A DNA stretch of 64,000 bases from Lepidostoma basale (lineage: Eukaryota; Arthropoda; Insecta; Trichoptera; Lepidostomatidae). The stretch covers positions 310,001-374,000 of the forward strand of contig JAHDVF020001361.1 of the NCBI GenBank assembly GCA_022606425.2. The letters are read 5' to 3'. Below the pieces are notes generated by a model. That model was given only the letters and a program-made list of their open reading frames with translations. It was not told the DNA's origin and did not search any database. The position numbers were made by a program, and so were the translations under genes. Below, piece after piece: positions 31,440-41,774 of this stretch. Position 1 is the stretch's first letter. Each line of letters starts with the position of its first letter.

Positions 31440-31605
31440 AACAGTTGTTTTTTTACCATTTGAATATTATATGTGTATACTGAAACCTGTAGATGGAAGC
31501 ATCTGTAGCTTCCGAAACTAGTCGTTTAAAATATAATACTCAAGTGGTAAAAAACAAGTGTTTTATTTATTATTTAATCATATCCTACCACAAAGTGAAT
31601 GCTGA
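31440..31605 (+). repeat. hammerhead-bearing element
   Basis: Carries the 31483-31527 motif between TTTTACCATTTGAATATTAT and its reversed relative ATAATACTCAAGTGGTAAAA, so the flanks form an imperfect inverted repeat. Confidence 0.6.
31483..31527 (+). ncRNA. hammerhead ribozyme-like, one core change
   Basis: Helix I AAAC (31483-31486), CTGTAGA (31487-31493; position 6 is U instead of A), extra T, helix II GGAAGC-ATCTGTA-GCTTCC (six perfect pairs), GAAA (31514-31517), CTAG, T, C (31523), helix I GTTT (31524-31527). Confidence 0.65.
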
Positions 31606-31664
31606 AACAATAAATAGCAAAAGTAAGTAATATGTTGCAGTACACGTACATTGTAAACTATATC

Positions 31665-31785
31665 AATAACAACAAACCATCACGCTGTTATGGCAGAAAT
31701 AATGGACCGCCACGCTACTCGATCTTTACACACGTCTTTAGCTTCCTCCACATTCATATAGCGAGTCATACACGCGCGTCTTTAT
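31665..31785 (-). mobile_element. LINE-B 3' terminus
   Basis: Reversed GTTGTT tail, CCATCACGC, last ~35 codons. Heavily truncated. Confidence 0.65.
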
Positions 31786-32086
31786 AATATAAGATCTATA
31801 AAATTTCGTTTTTATTATCGTTTAGTATATAATGTAATACAGCATAGAATAGCCACAAAGAGTATGGCCATAATCGACAAAATTTCTTATGAAAATTCCT
31901 CATAAAACCTCCCCTAAATCTGCTAGTCATTTGCGAAGCGGAAAGCACTGCAGTAATCTTTCAAATTTCCCGGAAAAGTTGATTTTCCACATTAGCTAAG
32001 ATGTTATATTCGATATTCGTCCCATTTTTCGGTTATTGCCTTTTATTTCACCTTTCACCGTTCGATACACAAAATATTACCGGATT
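31786..32086. other. no gene recognised
   Basis: Nothing recognised. Confidence 0.5.
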
Positions 32087-32388
32087 TTCATCATCAATAT
32101 CGACTATCCTTCACGGTTGTGGGTCTGCATGTGACTGAAGAGCCCGATCCTGGACCCACAAATTTTGGGGCATCTGTTGCAGGGGAATGCGCTAGTAATG
32201 GAACTATCACCGTCTTCCAGTGTTCTCTCCTTTCTTCTCCTCTTCCTCTCTGCGACATCGTCTCTGCGCTGTGCTTCAAAGTCTTGCGTGCCTTTATGTA
32301 CTGTTGTTCTCCACCTAGGTCTGTCTTGTGCAGTCTTTTCCTAGAAATCACAGTCGATGTCAGTCTTTTGTAGGTTTCCTTTCAGGGA
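32087..32388 (-). mobile_element. LINE-E C-terminus
   Basis: Same region as 25536 (KTDLGGEQQYIKARKTLKHS reading one frame; zinc-finger end degraded). Reversed ATGATGA-type tail at 32087. Confidence 0.72.
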
Positions 32389-32489
32389 AATAATACTAAC
32401 CATAGGAAATAAAAACTACCAACTGGTATCCAACTCTCATACCGCATCGAGGGAGGTCTCTTTAATCTAAGAAGGCTCCAATCCAAAAG
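32389..32489. other. no gene recognised
   Basis: Nothing recognised. Confidence 0.4.
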
Positions 32490-33290
32490 AAACACGCATA
32501 CTTTGTCCGTAACATTATGCAGTTGCCACTGTTGGCTGTTCCAACACTGAAGAGGGTCTTCAGGATATCGTTAATGTGTTTGTGAAGGCGTACGAGATGA
32601 TGGGACTTAAGGTTAATATTTCGTTTCAGGTTGATCGGTATTTTCCGGTTTTTAAGGATGTAGCTCAGGTTTCCGAAAGCTGCCCAGCTTACTCCAATTC
32701 TTCTTTGTTACTGTTACATTGTGCCGAAGTGCGAAAAGTGTGCCGAGAAAAGTGCCGAGAAACTGCGAGTGACCCAAAGAGCCATGGGAGGAGCTATGTT
32801 AAGAATAAGCCTAAGAGACAGAGTCAGAGGCGATACGGTGAGAGAAAAAACAAAAGTCACTGACATCATCCACCAGGTGGCGTCTCTAAAATGGCAATGG
32901 GCGGGTCACGTAGCCAGAAGCTCAGATGAAGAATGGACAAGAAGACTGCTGACTTGGAGACCGTGGACGGCGAAGAGAAGTGCAGGGCGACCGCAACTAC
33001 GGTGGAAGGATGATCTAAACAGACACGTCGGAATAACCTGGATGCAGTCTGCACAGGACAGAAAGACATGGAAGCAAATGGAGGAGGCCTTTGTCCAGGA
33101 GTGGACGGGAATAGGCTGAGGAAGAAGAAGAAGAAGAAGAATGTTAATATTGGAAAGACCAAAGTCCTGTATCAAAAAGAACCCAAATCGTCAAATTTTG
33201 CCCCACCACTAATATATAATTAAAGACACCATACTCGAGGCTGTCTCACACTACCAATACCTGGGTAGACATATACTGGTAAGTCTTATA
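32490..33290 (+). mobile_element. older LINE RT fragment, split by LINE-J
   Basis: Before the break: YAVATVGCSNTEEGLQDIVN, VFVKAYEMMGLKVNI (palm block; YADD is now YAVA). After it (33143 on): VNIGKTKVLYQKEP and ILEAVSHYQYLGRHIL (thumb start). The two halves are continuous in the protein if the insertion is taken out. Confidence 0.8.
32621..33142 (+). mobile_element. LINE-J insertion with 5' inversion
   Basis: Bounded by GTTAATATT at 32612-32620 and 33143-33151. The first ~100 bases are reversed (their minus strand encodes RIGVSWAAFGNLSYILKNRK); the rest is forward (CAEKLRVTQRAMGGAMLR, KWQWAGHVARSSDEEW, RRLLTWRPWTAKRSAGRPQL, EEAFVQEWTGIG-stop, (GAA)n). This is the arrangement left by twin priming during LINE integration. 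Confidence 0.85.
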
Positions 33291-33299
33291 CCGGATTTT

Positions 33300-33662
33300 A
33301 TCAACTAACTAACTAACAAACCGTTATGCCGTTTAGAGTCATGCAGACAAGATGTCCGTAACAAAAACAACAAACCATCATGCCGTCTCCCCGAAGGGGC
33401 AAATAGAAATAATGGACTGCCAAACTTTTCTTTCCTGACATATTTCTCTTGCTTCTTCAACATTTATACATCATGTCATGCACACGCGTCGATTTCTCTG
33501 ATTCCTCGCGTGGCCGACATTCAATATTTGATTTATTTGATCGGGCCACGTTTTCCTCGGTCTTCCTTTATTTCTAGTTCCATTTATATCCTTAATATGT
33601 ACTTGTTTTACCATTATTCATTCATTCTTTCCATGTGTCCAAACCATCTTGATGATCCTGCC
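33300..33662 (-). mobile_element. LINE-A 3' end, with a second tail scrap
   Basis: A lone LINE-A tail scrap (AACTAACTAACTAACAAACC, 33302-33340) precedes a fuller copy from 33365 to 33662 that begins AACAACAAACCATCATG and covers the C-terminus to NKIMK. Confidence 0.75.
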
Positions 33663-33674
33663 ATTATTTTCTTC

Positions 33675-34005
33675 ATATAAAATTTCCTTGATCTGGTCAC
33701 GTCATGTTTTCCATGGTCTTCCTCGACTCCTTACTCCATTCACGCCGTTACATATACTTTTTAAACCATTATTTTTAGTTTATACTTTCCATATATTCAA
33801 ATCAACGCGGTGATCTTTTCATAATTTTGTTCATAAAACTTTCTTACATTCCTGCCTTATATGCATTTGAAATTCTGTCGTACTTCGTTTTACTACACAT
33901 ACGTCTAAGAGATTTCATTTCTAGCGCATTTATTCTGCTCTCATCCATTTTCTGGTAGTTCCATGCTTCATTTTTATACATCAGGGTTCGTACTAAAACT
34001 ACATT
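33675..34005 (-). mobile_element. LINE-B internal fragment
   Basis: Reversed codons of GRPRKTWRDQIKE..., the RMCG block and NYQKMDESRINALEMKSLRR-type sequence up to VLVRTLMYK. No tail, so not an ordinary 3' end. Confidence 0.7.
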
Positions 34006-34459
34006 TTACATGTAAATTTTTTGCGGAAACCAGATGAATCAATATTATATTTACTTTTCCTGAAACAGTAAATAAAGAATTTCCATTTAATAATGTTTTT
34101 CAGACAAGCTTTTCATTAATCACGAGGCTATTGTATTTTGATTGGATCCATTAAGAAAAACAATTTTCCTTTAATTAAGGAAAAGCCTTAATAAATCAAC
34201 ACTTAAAAGAGAAAATTAACGGAAATGCCGCTAGCTAAATAATACCGATGCTTAAATATGCGAATCCGGGAAACTGGTATTGAAATAGAATTAAGCAGTT
34301 TTTTTTCGATTTTCCATCAATTCGTTGGATTTTAATTGCTTTTGAGGATAATATACTGTTTTTAGGGGGTTGGAAAATTGTTAAGAGATTTATTTTAGCT
34401 CGGAAAACGAAATGAAACAATTTCGGATTAATCTGAATTCTGTTAGATATTGGAAAAAC
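34006..34459. other. no gene recognised
   Basis: AT-rich. Confidence 0.5.
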
Positions 34460-34840
34460 CCAGATAAGACATCTCATCTCTACTGCATTTATTCTGCTCT
34501 CATCCTTCTTCTGCCAGTTGCATGCTTTGCTTTCATGCATAAAGGGTTGGAACCAGAACTCCATTGTGAACGACCGTTGTCGCTTTCATTGATAAATTGT
34601 TATTTTCAATAACTATTTTTAAAGTTCCATTCACTTTGTTACCCGCACCAACCCTTCTTTCGACGTCACTATATATTCGGCCATGCGCTGTGAACATGCT
34701 ACCTAAATACACAGAAAGTTTTTTAATGCTATAATTATGTCTGCTGACCGACAATTTAGTGTCGATATATCGACAATCGATCGCTGTTTCACCAACGGTC
34801 CACGAGTCCTCACTGTTAGGAATAAATCGAATCATAAAGC
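34460..34840 (-). mobile_element. LINE-B thumb region
   Basis: Minus strand: RFIPNSEDSWTVGETAIDCR, IDTKLSVSRHNYSIKKLSVY, LGSMFTAHGRIYSDVERRVG, AGNKVNGTLKIVIENNNLSM, then (next frame) NGVLVPTLYA. YLGS-(x)n-R-(x)-AGNK is the block after the RT palm, which shows that the A/B fragments come from a pol protein. 34841-35045 has a 70-codon minus frame (MDLIIPEDLISLPQ...) that I cannot assign. Confidence 0.82.
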
Positions 34841-35045
34841 GTTTTGCCCATCCCCTTTCCAGTAGATAAATAAATGATCATCCGACTTCTATCAATCAGG
34901 ACTTTATAGGGCGAACAATACAGAGGGTTTCGAAAATATGTGTATACCTGTATAACTTCATCTACTTTTTTAATAGATCTGACGATTTGTGGCAAAGAAA
35001 TCAAGTCTTCTGGGATGATGAGATCCAAATGTCCCTCTATGTCCA

Positions 35046-35270
35046 GGTGAGCGGTGTCTCAGGGCGCACTAGACAGGTCCCCTATGGGGGGAAAGAGAAA
35101 GCGAAGCAGAACTAGAGCCACCTGGAGAAGAGCGCTGCAGGACGAGGTTAAAGCAGCAGGCCTCACTTGGGATGATGTTAGGCATCAGGCATGCGATAGA
35201 GTCGGGTGGAGAAGGTTCCTTGAAGGCCTATGCACCACGGAGGTGTGACAGGACAAAAAGAAGATGAAGA
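35046..35270 (+). mobile_element. LINE-D 3' end
   Basis: QGALDRSPMGGKRKRSRTRA, TWRRALQDEVKAAGLTWDDV, RHQACDRVGWRRFLEGL, stop, AAGAAGATGAAGA tail. It stops directly before TAATAAAACTGATG, part of the hammerhead element downstream. Confidence 0.8.
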
Positions 35271-35286
35271 GATAATAAAACTGATG

Positions 35287-35326
35287 ATCACTGATGAAGG
35301 ACTAGTTAGTCCGAAACATGTTTGAT
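35287..35326 (+). ncRNA. hammerhead ribozyme, core intact
   Basis: Helix I ATCA (35287-35290), CTGATGA (35291-35297), extra A, helix II GGACT-AGTT-AGTCC, GAAA (35313-35316), CATG, T, T (35322), helix I TGAT (35323-35326). All core bases fit; the cleavage-site base is U rather than the usual C. Confidence 0.72.
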
Positions 35327-35392
35327 AATTATTTTTTATTTTTTAATAAATATGAGTGTTGTACATTTTGGATATTTAATTTATATTTTTCT

Positions 35393-35876
35393 AGTGCCAA
35401 CCCTCATGTATGGAAGAGAAGCTTGGAGCTGGCAAAAGAAGGATGAAAACAGGATAAACGCCGTAGAAATGAGATCACTAAGAAGAATGTGCGGGAAAAT
35501 GTTGTATGATAGAATACCGAACGATGAAATAAGAGAGAAATGTAAGGCAGATGACTGCATCATGGATAAAATTAAAAAAGGATCCTTGAGATGGTTTGGA
35601 CACATAGAACGAATGGATGAGAGAAGAATGGTTAAAAAGTTGTACACAAGCAGCGTGAGTGGAAAAAGAAGCCAAGGACGACCGAGGAAAACATGTTATA
35701 GCCAAATTAATCAATTACTAAAAGGTGGCCACATTCGAAGTCGGAACATTCGATGTGCGTGCATGGTACGATGTATTAATTTAGAGAAAGTTCGAGAGGT
35801 ATGCCAGGACAGAGCATTGTGGCAATCCATCATCTCTGCCTACCCCTCCGGGGAAATGGCGTGATGGTTAGTTAGA
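35393..35876 (+). mobile_element. LINE-A' 3' end (IPNDEIR subfamily)
   Basis: MYGREAWSWQKKDENRINAV, EMRSLRRMCGKMLYDRIPND, KKGSLRWFGHIERMDERRMV, GRPRKTCYSQINQLLKGGHI, WQSIISAYPSGEMA, stop, GGTTAGTTAG. About 157 codons are uninterrupted, one of the youngest-looking copies. A sibling lies at 55690. Confidence 0.88.
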
Positions 35877-35877
35877 A

Positions 35878-36385
35878 AGAGATATTTACCTATTAGTGAA
35901 GCTAGGACCCTCGTAAATTCTTTTGTAGTGACACGTTTAGATTATTGCAACGGAATGTACGCTGGATTGCCAAATAATCAACTAAGCATAATACAAAGCG
36001 TATTCAATGCTGCTGCCCGATTGATTATGGGGCAACACTGTCATATCACGCCGCTCCTGATGGACCTTCACTCGCTTAAAATCCGACAGCGAGTAAAATA
36101 TAAATTGTGTTTGACAGTGTTTAAGGCTCGGCTGCGTGACACCCATGCCAACGGAAAGGCAACGTTCACTCCGATCAGTAGAAACAAGTGCAAACAATAT
36201 AATAATTCCAGTCAGAGAAAATAAAGCAAGTTTCTATGATCGTGCTTTCAGCGTTGCGGGTCCGTTGGCATGGAACAGCCTCCATATTAGTATTAAATAT
36301 GAGGATAGTGACGTTAAATTTAAGAAAATTCTAAAGACTGCACTGCTCGGTCAGTCATTTCCTAGTGCGCCCTTGAAATAATTGA
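35878..36385 (+). mobile_element. CR1/L2-like LINE C-terminus
   Basis: YLPISEARTLVNSFVVTRLD, YCNGMYAGLPNNQLSIIQSV, FNAAARLIMG, HITPLLMDLHSLKIRQRVKY, then a frame shift, and YDRAFSVAGPLAWNSLHIS-IK. The RLDYCNxxxxGLP...IQxVxNAAARL and FSVAGPxxWNSLP blocks are diagnostic of CR1/L2-type pol ends. One frameshift near 36150. Confidence 0.88.
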
Positions 36386-36498
36386 TTTTACAAAACGGCG
36401 CACTTAAAATATAATTAAAAATAATAATTAGAGTATTTTTTGTGAATGTATAATATACTTATACTTGTATACGAATACTGGATTTCACCCACCGTGGG
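36386..36498. other. no gene recognised
   Basis: Nothing recognised. Confidence 0.4.
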
Positions 36499-36990
36499 CT
36501 ATTAATTCATGATTTAATTGTATCTCAATAGAGACGAAGATGCAAATTGGAAACTGAATATGGTTGATCATGGTGTTTACATGACTTATGACCTGTCATT
36601 GGTTGGGTTAAGCGCACGCTTTATGTAATTACAACATTTTCCATTCCACCTTTTTCTTTATGACCATGTAAGACAATTTTTTGGAAGTTGTATTTATGTT
36701 ACAAATCCATGCCTAATTTCACATGTCAGTTTCAATATGCCATCTATGAACATTTTGATTACATATGTGAATCTTTTTAAGATTACTCTATATAATCCAC
36801 ATACTAACGCCATCTATGGAGATTAATTTTAGCATTTAGCAGAACTACTTAAAGAAAAAGGTGGAATGGGGAATGTTGTAATTACATAAAGCGTGCACTT
36901 AACCAAACCAATGACAGGTCATAAGTCCTGTAAACACCTCGATCACCATATTCAGTTTCCAGTTCGCATTTTTGTCTCTATTGAGATAAA
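36499..36990. repeat. R5 foldback (opposed R5 copies)
   Basis: Plus-strand R5 (36510-36850: TTGTATCTCAATAGAGACGA, GACCTGTCATTGGTTGGGTT, CACGCTTTATGTAATT, CCATCTATGAACATT) is followed by a reversed copy of its first ~140 bases (36855-36990). The flanks GATTTAATTG and AATTAATTC are also mirrored. Non-coding; no transposon family recognised. Confidence 0.75.
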
Positions 36991-37464
36991 ATTAATTCTT
37001 GAATAATTAGAGTGTTGTATACGAAGTACCTATATATAAAAAAGAAACAAGAAATAACATCATTGGACCCTTTATTTTTGCCTTTTTAAATTGACTCATG
37101 ATAAAAGTAACATAAGATATGTTTCTTTGTAGCGATGCTGTGTTTGTGAGCTATAACGCTTGTCTTCATATAAAAAGGCTCAGAAGGGCCGAATACTCCA
37201 CAGATGTAATCGCAAGAAATCTCTGGAAAGGGATACGAGGGACCGCACTGGGAGACATTCAAAATCGCCCTTTTAAATTGATTACGAACATCTCGATCTT
37301 CAGTGTTATCTGAAGTGATTTCTCGGGTCCATTTCTAAAGGTATGCTTGGGGAGGCTGTGATGTTTATAAGATCGTCACGAGACAGCATCTCCTTATGTC
37401 GGTTAAACACGATAGATTTACGAAAACGTATAATTATATTTTTGTTTACAGTTAAAAATAGTTA
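36991..37464. other. no gene recognised
   Basis: A 64-codon frame at 37119 is unmatched. Confidence 0.4.
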
Positions 37465-37948
37465 TTGAAAACAAGAATTTATCCTCTTGGGCATGCTGGG
37501 GACCAATACTTTGCAGATAAGAAGAGATGGGTGCACATTTACCCATTCCTTCAGACTTATCAGCGGATTCTTTGAGAACTCCGTTATCTTGGAGGCTATC
37601 CATCTTTATGTTCCAGATGGTTATCTTCGACAGCGTCAGCACAGACTGTTTTATCTCCCAGCATGCAGAACCAACCTGCCTCTGGTGATGCCGGTGGGGA
37701 GAGCAATCAAACTCCTGAACATGATCGCTTCGGAGATCGACGTCTTTCATTTTCGTGAAAGTACGTTCAGAAACAAATACAATTGATTTTGGAGAGTATC
37801 TTGTATTCCTAATCTCAAACCATCTCTCATGCGTTCCTGGTATTATATATTTTTTTATGTTTTACCTGTTCTCAATAGATGCCTTAAACTTTAATTACTG
37901 TTTGTAATATCTTTTGAGAAAATAAACTGATTTGATTTGATTTGATCA
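37465..37948 (+). mobile_element. LINE-K 3' end with (TGATTT)n tail
   Basis: GMLGTNTLQIRRDGCTFTHS, FRLISGFFENSVILEAIHLY, VPDGYLRQRQHRLFYLPACR, TNLPLVMPVGRAIKLLNMIA, SEIDVFHFRESTFRNKYN-stop, then a ~160-base 3' UTR and TGATTTGATTTGATTTGATC. The best LINE-K end; jockey/CR1-like. The hexamer tail is typical of target-primed elements. Confidence 0.88.
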
Positions 37949-37949
37949 A

Positions 37950-38148
37950 TGAAAGCGAAAACGGCCATTCACAATGGAGTTCTGGTCCCAACCCCAATGT
38001 ATGGGAGCGAATCATGGAACTGGCAGAAGCAGGATGAGAGCAGAATAAATGCAGTTGAAATGAGGTCCCTAAGACGTATGTGTGAATGAGAAAGTAATGT
38101 AGAGGGGAAGAAGGTATTATGAACAAAATTATTAAGGGATCGCTGAAT
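37950..38148 (+). mobile_element. LINE-B internal fragment
   Basis: NGVLVPTPMYGSESWNWQKQ, DESRINAVEMRSLRRMC, and EEGIMNKIIKGSLN. Joined head to head with the next entry. Confidence 0.75.
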
Positions 38149-38385
38149 GGAGAATGGACCGCCATACTACTCTATCCTGGCACACCTCTCTTGATTCCTC
38201 CACATTCATACATCGTGTCGTGCACGCGCGTCGATTTCTCTGACTCCTCACGTAGCCGACATTCAATATTTGATTTATTTGGTCATGCCACGTTTTCCTC
38301 GGTCTGCCTTGACTCCGTACTCCATTTAAATCATTAATGTATACTTTATTAACCATTATTTCTCCATTCATGCTCTCCATAACTT
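38148..38385 (-). mobile_element. LINE-A/B C-terminal fragment, reversed
   Basis: Minus: MESMNGEIMVNKVYINDLNG, SQGRPRKTWHDQINQILNVG, ACTTRCMNVEESREVCQDR, VVWRSIL. Together with 37950-38148 it makes a LINE with an inverted 3' part. Confidence 0.78.
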
Positions 38386-38732
38386 CATTTCCTTACCTCC
38401 TCTAATGTTCCAATCACCAACGCGACACTCCACTTTCCTCTGTTCACCCCCGCGAGAAAAGCGACGTGATGGGATGCGGACCTAATCGCTGTCTTCATTA
38501 ACCCACATCAACTTAAAATAATTATATTTAAGTTAAAATATTATAATTACTTAAAAAATTATGTGTACAAGAAAAAAATATCTTAAGTTAAAATTTGCGA
38601 AACCCTTTTACGGAAGAAATAAGTTAATATATTGTACATTAAGTATTGAAGAAATTCGTTTTTGTACTATTCTGTTACTAAAATATGTACACTGAAGAAA
38701 AATCATTACTATCCAAAGTATACATATATATA
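38386..38732. other. no gene; SINE-T-like scrap at 38440-38510
   Basis: CCCGCGAGAAAAGCGACGTG and GATGGGATGCGGACC resemble the SINE-T body. The rest is AT-rich. Confidence 0.4.
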
Positions 38733-39230
38733 ACTAACTAACTTACCATCACGCCATCTCCCCGGAGGGGTAGGCAGAAAGAATGAAACTCCACACTGTT
38801 CTGTCCTGACATACTTCTCTCGATTCCTCTACATTCATACATCTTGTCATGCACGCACGTCGATTTCTCCGACTCCTCACGTGACCGACATTCAATATTT
38901 GATTGATTTGATCGTGCCACGTTTTCCTCAGCCTTCCTCTATTTCTAGCTCCGTTCACGCCGTTTACATATACCTTCTTTACCATGCTGTCTTCACTCAT
39001 TCTTTCCATGTGTCCAAACCATCTTAATGACCCTTTCCTTATTTTGTTCATAACACTTTCATTCGCACCACATTCGCTTCTTATTGCATTTGTCACTCTA
39101 TCATATACAGATTTTCCACACATTCGTCTTAGAGATCTCATTTCTACTGCATTTATTCTTCTTTAATCCTTCTTTTGCCAGTTCCATGCTTCACTTCCAT
39201 ACAGAAGGGTCGGTACAAGAACACTATTGT
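38733..39230 (-). mobile_element. LINE-A 3' end
   Basis: Minus: MRSLRRMCGKSVYDRVTN, NESVMNKIRKGSLRWFGHME, NGARNRGRLRKTWHDQINQI, ACMTRCMNVEESREVCQDR, SFILSAYPSGEMA. 130 codons open apart from a one-codon indel. Very close to the copy at 54786. Confidence 0.88.
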
Positions 39231-39939
39231 GCATATACGAGTATATTACGCATGTATAGTACATATATATTATTTCAATAAAAAATCTCCTCTCTTAGGC
39301 AAGCACTACCAAAATAAAAGAATTCATATTTTATATGTTTTAAAGAGAATTCAAGCTTTTGGTATGGTTTTACGTTTATTTAAAATAATAAAATTTCTTA
39401 TGTTATTCTCAGAAATGGAACAGCCTTCCATTCTACCATTAAAAATACACAATTAAAAAAAACGGAATTATTTTTATAACAGATGGGTCCGAATAAGGGG
39501 TGAACTCACCCCCTGCTGTATGTTTTTTGTTCAAAAAAATACAAATTTAAAAAGTGTATTTTAAGTGTTTATACAGCTGTTACATTTCTAGAATATTTAA
39601 TTGTTATTTTATTTTATGATGGGTTTTCTCAATTGTCCTTTTACATTTAGTAATGTCCTGGCAAGGTAAAACATGTCACTCCAAAAAATTCTAACAAAAC
39701 TTCTAAGGGACTCGAATGACTGGAAGTGCCACAATGGGACATACCCTGCTGGAAGGTAGATATCTATAAAATGCCGTGAACAGCAATACTTTCGCTCGTG
39801 ATCCTGCGAGTCCCGATCAATGAGGGAATTCCTAATTAAGAAGGAAAGGGATTTTGCTGGAGAGACCATATCATGAATGACGAGGTTCCCGTTGGAATCT
39901 AGGGAGTAAAGCAACTTATCAAAACCATCTAAGAGAGGC
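39231..39939. other. no gene; H8 arm at 39637-39700
   Basis: 39637-39700 (GGCAAGGTAAAACATGTCAC, then AACAAAACTTCTAA) is a decayed H8 arm. The rest is unrecognised; a 157-codon minus frame over 39609-40082 is antisense to LINE-K for part of its length and looks fortuitous. Confidence 0.5.
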
Positions 39940-40478
39940 GAACCCAATGGATCAGCTAGATTATGCGTCATGGGGGTCTCTTGCACTACATAATAGAGTG
40001 GCTCTATCCCAGGGCATTTCTTTTGGGAATGCTCGGGACCAACTCTCTGCCGCTTCAAATAGATGAGCACCCCATAATCCATTTCTTTAGATTATTCAGG
40101 AGATATTTCGAGAACTCGGTCATGGTTGAGGGTGTTCTGTTCTTTTTTTCCTTGAAAGATATCTCCGACAGCGACAGCACAAATTGTTTTACCCCTACCG
40201 GCCGCCAGAACCAATCTGCCTCTGGTGACATCGGTGGACAGAGCAATTAGTCTGCTGAACGCGGTCTTCTCGGAGATCGACGTCTTTCATATTGATGAAA
40301 GTACATTCAGAAGACAAATACTCTTGACTTTGAAGAGTATATTGTCTTCCTAATGTCGAAGCATCTCTCATGCGTTCCTGGTATTATGTTATAATAATAT
40401 TTTACTTGTACTCAATAGATTCATTAAATATTTATTATGTTTGTAATGTATGTGGAGTTAATAAACTGATTTGATTTT
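39940..40478 (+). mobile_element. LINE-K 3' end with tail
   Basis: LDYASWGSLALHNRVALSQG, then HFFRLFRRYFENSVMVEGV, RQHKLFYPYRPPEPI-type codons in shifting frames, VFSEIDVFHIDESTFRRQIL, LTLKSILSS-stop, UTR, TGATTTGATTTTATTTGATC. Confidence 0.8.
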
Positions 40479-40655
40479 ATTTGATCTTTATATTAAGCGT
40501 GGAGGAGTTATTCTAGGAGAAAAAAAGCAGAGAGGTTTTTGCTGGAATGACTTGGGGATAACTTGATACAGCACAGAAAGAACACCATTGTGTATGGCCA
40601 TCTTAAGGTTTTTTTATAGACTTTTGTTTACGATAACAATTTGTACGATAACGAT
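40479..40655. other. no gene recognised
   Basis: Nothing recognised. Confidence 0.4.
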
Positions 40656-41335
40656 CTGGTAACTTAAGCCAACTTTCGTGTCTTTTTTGGAGGGCGTTTT
40701 TTGTAAGAATATAAGATTGAATCGTTTTGGATATTTAGGATGTTTTTATTTACATATTAAAGGATACAGAAAAAAAAAGTTTGAAAATTTTTTATAGTTT
40801 ATTATTATTATTATTATTATTGATCGAAGTTGGCACCTCGAAAAAAAGCGCGTGGGTGGCCCCGGTGAATTTGGCTCATGATATTATCTGAAATCAAAAG
40901 TTCTTGAAAATTCTTAATCTAAAGATATGTCATTCTCGTCGGAACTACCGAGACATTTTATCACCCCTAACTTTTTATTTTACAGCACCTTCTTTGCTGA
41001 CTTTTTTTTTCAAAGTCCGCCATTTTGTTATTTATCCATGAAATTTAACTTCTATAGTTCCGACCAGAATGACATGTCTTTAGATTAAGAATTTTTGATT
41101 TCAGATAACATCAAGAGCCAAAATCACCGGGGCCACCCACGCACTTTTTTTCGATGTGCCAACTTCGATCAATGATGATAATAATAATAAACTATTACAT
41201 TTAAAAAAATAAAATAAAAAATTGTGTATTTAATGTGTAAATAAAAACATCCTAAATACCCAAAACGATTCATTTTAATTTTGCTACAAAAAAACGCCCT
41301 CTAAAAAAGACATGAAAATCGGAATAAGTTACCAG
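40656..41335. repeat. 680-bp palindromic (foldback) element
   Basis: Starts CTGGTAACTTAAGCC and ends GGAATAAGTTACCAG. The arms (about 40656-40960 and 41040-41335) are co-linear in reverse: AAAACGCCCTC, CATCCTAAAT, a TTATTATT run, TCGAAGTTGGCAC, GCGTGGGTGGCCCCGGTG, AATTCTTAATCTAAAG. Centre near 41000. No coding region. Confidence 0.85.
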
Positions 41336-41774
41336 ACTACTACTTTAAATATTTTAATCAATGATTTTAAAATAATATTATAAAATAAAAACTCTAATGG
41401 GAACATTTATTTTGCAGCAGAAAATATTTTTCACATCCCTGTTTTAGAACACGCATTGGATTCCATATATGTTTAATATAATAATGTCGATATTATACTC
41501 GATATATTGAATAATACATTCCAACTGTAGCTTATTCTCGTATTCAACGATCAGAATATTGTGTTCCATTGTATTGAATGGAAAATCTCGATATTATCAA
41601 ACCCATTTTTATATTCCGACATTATTTTATATCCACAATATTCGATACTCCAAGCATTATCCAATTATTAAAAGCGTATCATCTCAAATACATATTATTG
41701 TTGCCTGAACAATGATGTGGAACCTAATATCAATGGATTTATATTATAGAAATTATATATAATGACTTACGGAA
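41336..41774. other. no gene recognised
   Basis: AT-rich, with repeated short ATATTCGA/TATTGAAT motifs. Confidence 0.45.

Noticed and set aside
34816..35028. Minus frame MDLIIPEDLISLPQ as a gene
   Set aside because: Short, next to a LINE-B thumb fragment, and unmatched; may be more of the LINE but cannot be shown.
39609..40082. 157-codon minus-strand frame
   Set aside because: Partly antisense to a LINE-K end and unlike any family; no second copy.
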